DNA of 22,283 nt from Chloroflexota bacterium (GTDB lineage Bacteria; Chloroflexota; Anaerolineae; Caldilineales; Caldilineaceae), in the NCBI GenBank assembly GCA_003577005.1, contig QEUW01000076.1, forward strand, positions 1 through 22,283, read 5' to 3'. This document shows, piece by piece, positions 14,785 to 21,456 of the stretch; the stretch's first letter is position 1; the number at the start of each line of letters is the position of its first letter. Both the position numbers and the translations under genes were made by a program. The notes beneath the pieces were generated by a model. That model ran no database searches, had not been told where the DNA came from, and saw only the letters and a list, made by a program, of their open reading frames with translations.

Positions 14785-15051
14785 GCCTCTTTGGTTCATC
14801 TACACGCAGCATGAATGATGGCCAGTTCGCCGCCGGCTGAAGGTTGCCTGCCTACAGTTTTGGGAGGAACCCCTTCATCTATCGCTGCGAAGTCTTTGTG
14901 CATCTATGGATAACCAAGCAGTCTGAGTGTGATAAAATACTACCTGCCGAGTAGGCGGTGACCTGGCTGTGTAGCAGAGGGTAAGGATCAGTTATGATCT
15001 CTTTGCGGGTGATCGAATCAGCCGTGGTTTGCAGATTACGGAGGTAACGGA

Positions 15052-15363
15052 GTGCGCGCACGTATTGACATACCGCGAGAACAGCTAGCCGCATTCTGCC
15101 ATCGTTGGCAGATTTCCGAAGTTGCGCTCTTTGGATCTGTGTTGCGCGACGACTTCGGATCAAACAGTGATATCGATGTATTGGTTCGTTTTCAGCCTCA
15201 GGCCCGCCACACACTTTTCGATATGGTTCGCATGCAGGACGAACTGCAAAGTATTCTGGGGCGAAAAGTTGATCTCGTCAGCCGTCGGGGCATCGAAATG
15301 AGCAGGAACTATCTACGCAAGAGGGCGATCCTGGAATCCGCAGAGGTTGTGTATGGAGCGTGA
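15052..15363 (+). CDS. mntA: MntA-type minimal nucleotidyltransferase antitoxin
   Basis: This 103-residue protein is a minimal nucleotidyltransferase of the MNT/HEPN toxin-antitoxin class. The catalytic signature GSVLRDDFGSNSDIDVLV (28-45) includes GS at 28-29 and SDID at 39-42, and a third acidic residue at D74 (RKVDLV) completes the metal site. In characterised pairs MntA adds AMP to a tyrosine of HepT and thereby silences it. The start is GTG with GGAGG seven bases upstream. It overlaps the HepT gene by 11 bases in the standard antitoxin-toxin order. Base composition appears more AT-rich than in the flanking metabolic genes, in keeping with a mobile module. Confidence 0.92.
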   Translation: MRARIDIPREQLAAFCHRWQISEVALFGSVLRDDFGSNSDIDVLVRFQPQARHTLFDMVRMQDELQSILGRKVDLVSRRGIEMSRNYLRKRAILESAEVVYGA

Positions 15364-15646
15364 TCAGGTTTACCTCCTGGATATTTTAGAGGCGGCAAGG
15401 CTCGCTGTGTCTTACGTGGAGAACACATCTGAGGAAGCGTTTCTGGAGGATACGCAGCTTCAGGATTCGGTGATCCGCCGTATTGAGATTATTGGGGAGG
15501 CAGCTAGGCGCATCTCGCCGGAAGTGAGGGAAGCACTGCCTGTGATTCCTTGGAGTAACATGGTCGGAATGCGTAATTTGCTGATCCACGATTATTTAGT
15601 GAGAATGTGGAAGAGAGGTTGTAGTCAGCCGGCTCAAGCGCTGTAA
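15353..15646 (+). CDS. hepT: HepT-like HEPN toxin (DUF86) with replaced C-terminus
   Basis: This HEPN-family RNase toxin has 97 residues against a usual 110-135. The N-terminal helices are normal (LLDILEAARLAVSYV, then VIRRIEIIGEAARRIS), and the catalytic R74-x4-H79 and the AMP-accepting Y81 (RNLLIHDY) are all present. After HDY the expected continuation of roughly FxVDxxxVW with a final helix is absent and is replaced by LVRMWKRGCSQPAQAL. This change falls at 15594-15597, exactly at the stop codon of the convergent MocR gene, and the two genes overlap by 51 bases. The toxin is therefore probably damaged or of altered activity. I chose the ATG at 15353; a TTG at 15347 would add two residues. 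Confidence 0.82.
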   Translation: MERDQVYLLDILEAARLAVSYVENTSEEAFLEDTQLQDSVIRRIEIIGEAARRISPEVREALPVIPWSNMVGMRNLLIHDYLVRMWKRGCSQPAQAL

Positions 15647-17095
15647 CGCACCCGCCAGGCGGCGTATCCCTTCCTCGATATCCTCCGGCGTCTGGGTGGC
15701 AAAGTTGAGCCGCAGATAGGGTTCGCCGTCGGCTGGATTGGGGAAGAAGCGGATGCCGGGCGCATATTCCACGCCCGCTTCCGTTGCCAGGGGCAAGAGA
15801 TCCAGACACGAAAGCCCCTCGGGCAGCCGCAACCAGATAAAGAGACCCCCATGCGGTGGGTTCACCTGGACCTCCGCCGGGAGGTGGCGTTTGATGGCTG
15901 CTAGCATGGCGTCCCGCCGCTTGCGATAGAGCCGGCAAGAACGCCGCACATGGGCCTGATAGCGCCCCACATTGACATACGCTTCCAGCGTGCGCTGCAT
16001 CAGCGTCGGCGTGCTCAGGTCGCTGACCCGCTTCATATCGACCAGTCGCTTGAAGACGGGACCCTCGGCCACCATAAAGCCGACGCGCAAACCCGGCATG
16101 AGCAGCTTGGAAAAGGTGCCCATGTAGATCACCCGGCCGCCTGGGTCCAGCGTCTTGAGCGCTGGTTGGGTGCGCCCCTCGTAGCGCAAGTCACCTACAA
16201 AATCATCTTCCAGAACAGGCGTGTTGTAGCGGTCGGCCAGGGCTACCAACTGCCGGCGCCGCGCGCCACTCAGACAACTTCCTGTCGGATTCTGAAAATT
16301 GGGGATGGTATAGAGCAGTTTGGGGTGGTGCTGTTGCAACAGCGGCTCCAGCAGCTCAGTACACATCCCCTGTTCATCGACGGGAACCCCCACAATCTTT
16401 AAGTCGAGTGCTTGAAATAGCTCTAGCGCCAGATTATAAGTCGGGCTTTCCACCAGAATGACATCACCTGGTTTGAGCAACACCTGGCAAACCAACGCCA
16501 ACGCCTGCTGCGAACCAGAGGTGATCAGGATATTGTCCGGGTGCGCCTGAATGCCCTGGCTGGCCAGGACGTGGGTCAGGGTTGTCCGTAGCGGGGCATA
16601 CCCTTGATTGAGATCGCCATACTGAAGCGCAGTAGCACCATCGCGGCGCACGACATCCAGCATCGCCCTGGCAAACTCCTTGACCGGGAACTCGCGCGGG
16701 TCGCCCACCCCTGTAAAGGTGATCGGCTTGGGATGTTTGATGATGCGTTTGGTCGGCGTCGAGCGGGTTTCATATGGCGGCTCATCGGCTTGTTCGAGCG
16801 CTTGCTGCCAGAGCGGCCACACCGTGCCGGTATTATTTGCTAACGATGGCAACGGTGTACGCGCCAGCACATAGACGCCGCTGCCTTCCCGACTGTAGAG
16901 CAACCCCTCGCTTTCCAGCGTGGCATAGGCATTGTTGACCGTGATGCGGCTGACGCCCAGCTCCTGGGCAAGCTGGCGGCTGGCCGGCAGTTGTGTGTCC
17001 GGCGCCAGCTTGCCGGAAAGGATATTCTCGCGCAGATGGCGTTCGATCTGTTGGTACAATGGCGTCGCGTTCTGACGATCCAGCGGGATTCGCAT
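15596..17095 (-). CDS. MocR/PdxR-type GntR regulator with aminotransferase domain
   Basis: This 499-residue regulator joins a GntR winged helix (about 1-78: PLYQQIERHLRENILSGKL, then LPASRQLAQELGVSRITVNNAY) to a class I aminotransferase-like domain. In the latter, IPNFQNPTG (264-272), the LEDDF segment (295-299) and TFSK with the Schiff-base lysine K330 mark the PLP site. MocR proteins bind PLP or an external aldimine and control nearby genes, most often divergent ones. Here that is the aldo/keto reductase at 17277. The C-terminus (RLTTTSLPHSH) runs into the end of HepT, so its last residues and stop may come from the breakpoint rather than the original gene. The start has GAGGTG upstream. 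Confidence 0.94.
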   Translation of the reverse strand: MRIPLDRQNATPLYQQIERHLRENILSGKLAPDTQLPASRQLAQELGVSRITVNNAYATLESEGLLYSREGSGVYVLARTPLPSLANNTGTVWPLWQQALEQADEPPYETRSTPTKRIIKHPKPITFTGVGDPREFPVKEFARAMLDVVRRDGATALQYGDLNQGYAPLRTTLTHVLASQGIQAHPDNILITSGSQQALALVCQVLLKPGDVILVESPTYNLALELFQALDLKIVGVPVDEQGMCTELLEPLLQQHHPKLLYTIPNFQNPTGSCLSGARRRQLVALADRYNTPVLEDDFVGDLRYEGRTQPALKTLDPGGRVIYMGTFSKLLMPGLRVGFMVAEGPVFKRLVDMKRVSDLSTPTLMQRTLEAYVNVGRYQAHVRRSCRLYRKRRDAMLAAIKRHLPAEVQVNPPHGGLFIWLRLPEGLSCLDLLPLATEAGVEYAPGIRFFPNPADGEPYLRLNFATQTPEDIEEGIRRLAGALQRLSRLTTTSLPHSH

Positions 17096-17143
17096 CTTTC
17101 ACCTCATTCTATCTGTCATGCCCATAAATCCGGCTGTTCACAA

Positions 17144-17214
17144 TACCAATCATCAAAATAAAAGAAATTGGTACTGTAAGATTTGCTTATATTTGGCTCT
17201 ATCAATATAGACAA
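17144..17214. promoter_or_regulatory. Face-to-face promoters and dyad between MocR and aldo/keto reductase
   Basis: Plus strand: TTGCTT (17183-17188), 17 bases, TATAGA (17206-17211), reading toward the reductase. Minus strand: TTGTCT (17209-17214), 17 bases, TATAAG (17186-17191), reading toward the regulator. The -35 of each overlaps the -10 of the other, so two polymerases could not bind at once. A dyad TACCAAT (17144-17150) and ATTGGTA (17167-17173) lies just beyond and is a candidate MocR operator. Confidence 0.7.
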
Positions 17215-17276
17215 TCCGGCGCTATGATAAGACTGTAACACGTTTGGTGTTGAACAACGAATCAAAGGAGTTACAG

Positions 17277-18212
17277 ATGAAGTATCGACCATTCGGCGCG
17301 ACCGGCATGAATGTCTCTGAAATCGGTCTGGGCGCATGGCAGTTGGCCAACCCGGACTGGGGCATCCATGACAAAGCGGAAGCGCTGCAAATTATCAAAC
17401 AATCGCTAGACGCCGGCTGCAATTTCTTCGACACGGCCCCTGGCTACGGTGGCGGGGTGAGTGAAACCCTGCTCGGCGAGGCGTTGCAGCCGGTGCGCCA
17501 GGAGGTCATCATCTGCACCAAATCTGGTTACAGCGCCGAGGGTGTAGCAGACTTTAGCGCCGAAGCCATCCGCCCCACGCTCGAATCCAGTTTGCGCCGG
17601 CTGCGAACCGATTATGTGGACATTCTGCTGCTCCACAACCCACCCCGCGAGCTGATGGATGGCCGAGTGGTAAACCACTATGAGGAACTCGAAGCGCTCA
17701 AGCGCGAGGGCAAAGTCCGTGAATACGGCGTCTCGCTCGACTGGTGCGAAGAGATGGAACTGGTGATGGAAACCACAGGCAGCCGGGCGCTGGAGGTCTA
17801 TTTCAATGCCTTCTACCAGGAGATGTTGCCGGCCTTCGCCAGGGCGCAACGCCAGGGCGTCGGGTTGATCGTCAAGGTGCCCCTCGATTCGGGCTGGCTC
17901 TCAGGGCGTTACCGGGGCAACACTCGCTTCGAGGATGTGCGCAGCCGTTGGCCGCCCGAAGTGCTCGCCCGGCGCAGTGCGCTGGTAGAAAAGTTTGCCC
18001 AACTTGTGCCACCGGATCGTTCGCTCGCCCACGCTGCGCTCCAGTTCTGTCTGGCACAACCGGCGGTCTCCACTGTGATCCCTGGCGCCAAGAGCATCGC
18101 CCAGGCGCTGGACAACATCGCCGCCGCCAACCAGGAACTGCCCGCCGAGGTTGTGCAGGCGATTTATGACCTGTGGGAGCAGGAGATCAAGCACGATCCG
18201 CTGCCCTGGTAG
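17277..18212 (+). CDS. Aldo/keto reductase, MocR-linked
   Basis: This 311-residue NAD(P)H-dependent oxidoreductase has the catalytic tetrad D52 and Y57 (FFDTAPGYGGG), K82 (CTKSG) and H120 (LLHNPP). The segment VSTVIPGAKS near the C-terminus is the usual cofactor-phosphate loop. The ATG at 17277 has AAAGGAG six bases upstream; an in-frame start at 17244 lacks a site. It is the direct divergent neighbour of the MocR regulator, whose aminotransferase-like domain suggests that the controlled pathway involves vitamin B6 or an amino compound. Pyridoxal reductase is one possibility, but nothing in the sequence decides it. A strong hairpin follows the stop. Confidence 0.93.
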   Translation: MKYRPFGATGMNVSEIGLGAWQLANPDWGIHDKAEALQIIKQSLDAGCNFFDTAPGYGGGVSETLLGEALQPVRQEVIICTKSGYSAEGVADFSAEAIRPTLESSLRRLRTDYVDILLLHNPPRELMDGRVVNHYEELEALKREGKVREYGVSLDWCEEMELVMETTGSRALEVYFNAFYQEMLPAFARAQRQGVGLIVKVPLDSGWLSGRYRGNTRFEDVRSRWPPEVLARRSALVEKFAQLVPPDRSLAHAALQFCLAQPAVSTVIPGAKSIAQALDNIAAANQELPAEVVQAIYDLWEQEIKHDPLPW

Positions 18213-18252
18213 CAAACGCAGTAGTGAGCCACAGAGGAAGACTATTTGATTT

Positions 18253-18288
18253 TTGCCAAGATGACTTTTCATCCAGTCATCTTGGCAA
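18253..18288 (+). terminator. Hairpin terminator between the tandem reductases
   Basis: Perfect 14-base arms TTGCCAAGATGACT (18253-18266) and AGTCATCTTGGCAA (18275-18288) enclose an eight-base loop. The trailing T-tract is short (TTTG), while four T's precede the stem on the other side. It could end transcription of the first reductase only in part, allowing some read-through to the second. Confidence 0.65.
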
Positions 18289-18328
18289 TTTGTAGATGAA
18301 CTATGTTGATCGAAAAGGAAATAGATTC

Positions 18329-19309
18329 GTGAATCCGATTACGACGCGGCAACTGGGCAAATCGGGCATTACTGTCAGCGCGCTGGGCATGGGCTGTTGG
18401 GCAATTGGTGGCGAGATGTGGATTGAGGGCAAATACGATGGCTGGGGTCCCATCGATGATAACGAGTCCATCCGGGCCATCCGGCGAGCCCTTGATCTGG
18501 GCGTCACTTTTTTTGATACCTCCGATGTCTATGGGACGGGGCACAGCGAGCGTATCCTCGCCCGCGGAATTCAGGGACGCCGCCACCACGTGGTGATCGC
18601 CACCAAATTTGGTTTCACTTATGATGAAGCCTCCCGCCAGATTACCGGCGCCAACCTGTCGCCGGCCTACATCCGCCGCGCCTGTGAGGCATCGTTACGC
18701 CGCTTGCAGACCGACTACATCGACCTCTATCAGTTACATTGCGGCGCATCTGCTGAGCAAGTCGAGAGCATTTTAGAAACGCTAGACCAGCTCGTGACCG
18801 AGGGGCACATTCGCGCCTATGGCTGGAGTACGGGCGATCCAGCGTCAGCCCGGCTCTTTGCTAAGGGAACCCATTGCGTGGCAATTCAACACGGTCTGAA
18901 CGTCTTTGGCGACGCCGGGGCCATGCTCGACCTGTGTGAACAATATGATCTTGCCAGTATCAATAATGCCCCGCTCGCCTCTGGTTTGCTCACCGGCAAA
19001 TATACCGCCGATAGCGTGCTGCCGGCCAACGATTTTCGCACCGCCGGCCACGAATGGGAACCTTATTTTGATAGTGGCCGGCCCAAGCCAGAATTTCTAC
19101 AAAAGCTGGCCGCAGTGCGCGAGATCCTGACCAGCGGCGGGCGCACCCCTGCGCAAGGCGCGCTGGCCTGGATCTGGGCGAGGAGCAACCGCACCATCCC
19201 CATCCCCGGCTTCAAAACGGTGGCGCAGGTGGAAGAGAATTGCGGCGCGCTCAACTTTGGGCCGCTCACCACCCAACAGATGGACGAGATTGCCACACTT
19301 TTGGGATAG
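18329..19309 (+). CDS. Aldo/keto reductase, second of the tandem pair
   Basis: This 326-residue member of the aldo/keto reductase superfamily has tetrad residues D63 and Y68 (FFDTSDVYGTG), K93 (ATKFG) and H137 (QLHCGA). The segment IPIPGFKTVAQVEEN near the end binds the cofactor phosphate. It belongs to the group often described as general stress or oxidoreductase YhdN-like rather than to the aldose dehydrogenase branch, an assignment by overall motif order only. I prefer the GTG at 18329 because AAAAGGA lies just upstream and the family N-terminus follows. An ATG at 18296 would add 11 residues but has no good ribosome site. It has no near-identity to the first reductase, so the pair is not a recent duplication. 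Confidence 0.91.
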   Translation: MNPITTRQLGKSGITVSALGMGCWAIGGEMWIEGKYDGWGPIDDNESIRAIRRALDLGVTFFDTSDVYGTGHSERILARGIQGRRHHVVIATKFGFTYDEASRQITGANLSPAYIRRACEASLRRLQTDYIDLYQLHCGASAEQVESILETLDQLVTEGHIRAYGWSTGDPASARLFAKGTHCVAIQHGLNVFGDAGAMLDLCEQYDLASINNAPLASGLLTGKYTADSVLPANDFRTAGHEWEPYFDSGRPKPEFLQKLAAVREILTSGGRTPAQGALAWIWARSNRTIPIPGFKTVAQVEENCGALNFGPLTTQQMDEIATLLG

Positions 19310-19327
19310 ACTTTGGGTTTACGACAG

Positions 19328-19356
19328 TTGACAAATTAGAACAAATATTCTATACT
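19328..19356 (+). promoter_or_regulatory. Near-consensus sigma-70 promoter of the DinB-like gene
   Basis: TTGACA (19328-19333), 17 bases and TATACT (19351-19356), one mismatch from consensus in total. TGACAAATT occurs twice, at 19329-19337 and 19360-19368, 31 bases apart, which is about three helical turns. An imperfect dyad GAACAAATATTC lies in the spacer. This is the strongest promoter in the window and it probably needs a repressor. Confidence 0.82.
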
Positions 19357-19402
19357 AGGTGACAAATTGCAACCCACCAAACACAGTGCTTGCGGAGGGA
19401 CC

Positions 19403-19879
19403 ATGTCTACTCAAATCCAGACCGAACACTTCACCCAGGCGCTCTACTCCCTGCTCGATGAGGCATTTGACAACGTCCACGGCTATTTTCTTGACCGCGG
19501 CACATCGATGTTTGAGACGCTCGCGACGATTTCGGCTGCGGAAGCGTCTATCCCTGTGGGCGGCAAATGTGCAACGCTGGCGGCGCAGGTCAAGCATGTG
19601 GCCTTTTATCTCGACGTGCTGGAGAAGGCTGTGCGGACGCAACAATTCGAGCCGCAGGATTGGGGCAAGATCTGGCGTGAGACCAGCGCGGTCACTGCCG
19701 AAGAATGGGAAGTGCTCAAGGCCGATCTGCGCGCCAGCTACGAGCGCATCAAGGCGCTCATCGCCGATACAACCGAGTGGCCCAGCGAACGGGAGATCGG
19801 TGGGGCTATTGCAATGATCGCACATACGGCCTATCACCTGGGCGAGATCCGGCAAGCCTTATGTACTGTGAAGCAGTAG
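19403..19879 (+). CDS. DinB-like four-helix metal-binding protein
   Basis: This 158-residue protein has the DinB/YfiT-like four-helix bundle with the three metal-ligand histidines H65 (VKHVAFYLD), H141 and H145 (HTAYHLGEIRQ). Members include bacillithiol or mycothiol S-transferases and damage-inducible proteins of unknown activity; they are unrelated to DNA polymerase IV, which shares the name. The ATG at 19403 has GGAGGG immediately upstream; the frame is open to 19367. The very good promoter with direct repeats implies regulated, potentially high expression. After the stop, 19880-19992 contains an open stretch without a start codon that I cannot name. Confidence 0.88.
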   Translation: MSTQIQTEHFTQALYSLLDEAFDNVHGYFLDRGTSMFETLATISAAEASIPVGGKCATLAAQVKHVAFYLDVLEKAVRTQQFEPQDWGKIWRETSAVTAEEWEVLKADLRASYERIKALIADTTEWPSEREIGGAIAMIAHTAYHLGEIRQALCTVKQ

Positions 19880-19997
19880 TTGGGCCGCGCAATCTGATAT
19901 ATGGCCAATATCCCGAAAACCACGTTTACATCATTGCGCAGAAGTTTGGCGAAGGTATCGAGTCGAGGGTCGAACTGAACCCGGAGGTATAACAAAG

Positions 19998-20600
19998 GTG
20001 ACGCTACGCATCATCGGTGCGGGTCTGCCGCGGACAGGTACAGCTTCGCTCACCATTGCGCTCGGGCAACTGCTCGGCGGTCGCGTCCATCACATGAGCA
20101 CGATCCCTGGCCATCCATTTAATCTGGGGACCGGCTGGAATCAAGCGCTGGCGGGTGACATTCCCGATTGGGAACGACTGTTTGATGGCTACATCGCCGC
20201 CGTGGACTGGCCCGCCTCGATGTTTTGGCGAGAACTGAGCGAGGCCTACCCGGATGCGCTCGTGCTCCTATCTGTGCGCGACAGCGCCGGGACGTGGTGG
20301 CAGAGCGCCGACGCGACTATTCTCCCTGTTGCGCGCAGGGCCCTTGCGCCCGACTGGAGCGAAGGTCGCGGTCTGACGGAGCTGCTTGAACGTTTTACCG
20401 ACACCAAGCAGTGGGATGACCCGGCAACGTTGCAAGCAGCCTACGAACGCCACAATGCCGAGGTGCGACAGGCAATTCCCCCATACCGGTTGTTGGAATG
20501 GTCAGCCACAGAAGGGTGGCCGCCAATCTGCCGCACCCTCGGCGTGCCTGTGCCCGATCAGCCGTTCCCGTGGACCAACCGGCGAGAAAATTGGGGGTAG
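19998..20600 (+). CDS. P-loop sulfotransferase family protein
   Basis: This 200-residue protein has the sulfotransferase PAPS 5'-phosphosulfate loop GLPRTGTASL at 9-18 and the 3'-phosphate-binding segment LSVRDSAGTWW at 91-101. This pattern fits the short Sulfotransfer_4-like group, whose substrates are mostly unknown. The start is GTG with GGAGGT about nine bases upstream. Family members of this kind transfer a sulfate group to hydroxyls of small molecules, but the acceptor cannot be told from the sequence. The downstream cupin starts 22 bases after the stop and may be cotranscribed. Confidence 0.88.
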   Translation: MTLRIIGAGLPRTGTASLTIALGQLLGGRVHHMSTIPGHPFNLGTGWNQALAGDIPDWERLFDGYIAAVDWPASMFWRELSEAYPDALVLLSVRDSAGTWWQSADATILPVARRALAPDWSEGRGLTELLERFTDTKQWDDPATLQAAYERHNAEVRQAIPPYRLLEWSATEGWPPICRTLGVPVPDQPFPWTNRRENWG

Positions 20601-20622
20601 TAAGCAGCAGGAGGAATGTAAG

Positions 20623-21054
20623 ATGCGCCCTTACGCACTACAGGCTGGCGAAGGCTGGACCTACCGGCACGGCATCGACTTTACGGTCAAAGCGGGGGAG
20701 TTGCAACCAGGCCGTGGGGCAGCCTTCACGGAGTACACCACTCGGAAAGGAGAAGAGCCGTCTGATCACATCCACCCCACAGAAGACGAGCTCTTCTACA
20801 TGCTCCAGGGAGAACTTACCTTCCGCTGTGGGGGCGAAACCTTCGACGTGGGCGAGGGCGGCTTCGTCTATCTTCCACAAGGGATCGAGCACGGCTACAC
20901 GATTCGGAGTGAAGGGCCGGTTCGCCTGATCATCGTGACCTTTCCGACCCGTGCGCCGTCAGCTGCGGGATGGGGCGGATTCATTGCCGATGTCGAAAGA
21001 GACGGCGAGTTGTTCGCCGCACCTGAGAACTGGCGCCAAACCGTGAAAGATTGA
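20623..21054 (+). CDS. Cupin-2 domain protein
   Basis: This single-domain beta-barrel protein of 143 residues has cupin motif 1 as H49-I-H51-x4-E56 (HIHPTEDELFYMLQGEL) and motif 2 as GGFVYLPQGIEH with H90. These four residues form the expected metal site. Small stand-alone cupins include isomerases, dioxygenases and sugar or hormone sensors, so no reaction is proposed. The ATG at 20623 has GGAGG eight bases upstream; the frame is open as far as 20386, but that overlaps the sulfotransferase gene. The next locus is a pseudogene beginning within 20 bases. Confidence 0.9.
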   Translation: MRPYALQAGEGWTYRHGIDFTVKAGELQPGRGAAFTEYTTRKGEEPSDHIHPTEDELFYMLQGELTFRCGGETFDVGEGGFVYLPQGIEHGYTIRSEGPVRLIIVTFPTRAPSAAGWGGFIADVERDGELFAAPENWRQTVKD

Positions 21055-21070
21055 AGGGAACTCAAAGACA

Positions 21071-21394
21071 ACGCAAAAAATCACCACCTTTTTGATGTTC
21101 GAGGGTAAGGCGGAAGAGGCCATGAACTTTTACCCATCGCTGCCCCAGCGTGTCACTGGCACATTTGAGGTCACCATGCAGCCAGCAGTGGCTCTGGACG
21201 TTACACCCGGCGCCACGCTCGGTCGTATGTCCCTTGACAAACGGTTTTATGGGGATCTGGGCGCTATTGGGAAGGGCGAGATACTGACTGCGACCAGCAA
21301 CACCGACGGATCAGCGGGCTATGCGGCCATCGAACGTGTTTCGGGAACGCTCCATGGGCGCATGGATAGAAAAAGCACACCTCCGGCGGGGTAA
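21071..21394 (+). pseudogene. Chimeric remnant: VOC/PhnB-like start fused to truncated DUF3224
   Basis: The reading frame QKITTFLMFEGKAEEAMNFY resembles the N-terminus of PhnB-like VOC proteins, but its expected ATG is ACG at 21071. After NFYPSLP the frame changes identity to VTGTFEVTMQP, then LGRMSLDKRFYGDLG and SAGYAAIERVSGTLHGR, the hallmarks of DUF3224. It breaks off after HGR with an unrelated tail MDRKSTPPAG, while DUF3224 normally continues with a further strand set. Two deletions and one start mutation are therefore visible. The frame can still be entered at TTG 21092 or ATG 21095, so a short peptide is possible. Both family calls are by recalled motifs and should be confirmed by profile search. 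Confidence 0.72.
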
Positions 21395-21456
21395 CCCCGT
21401 CTGCCATGAAGCTGCTTGATACCAAGTCTAGCATGAAGGATTGAAAGGAGCAAGTT

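Noticed and set aside
15950..16402. A 150-codon open frame on the plus strand
   Set aside because: It is antisense to the aminotransferase domain of the MocR regulator and shows no own motif.
19403..19879. DNA polymerase IV as meaning of DinB
   Set aside because: The protein is a 158-residue four-helix bundle with three histidines, not a Y-family polymerase.
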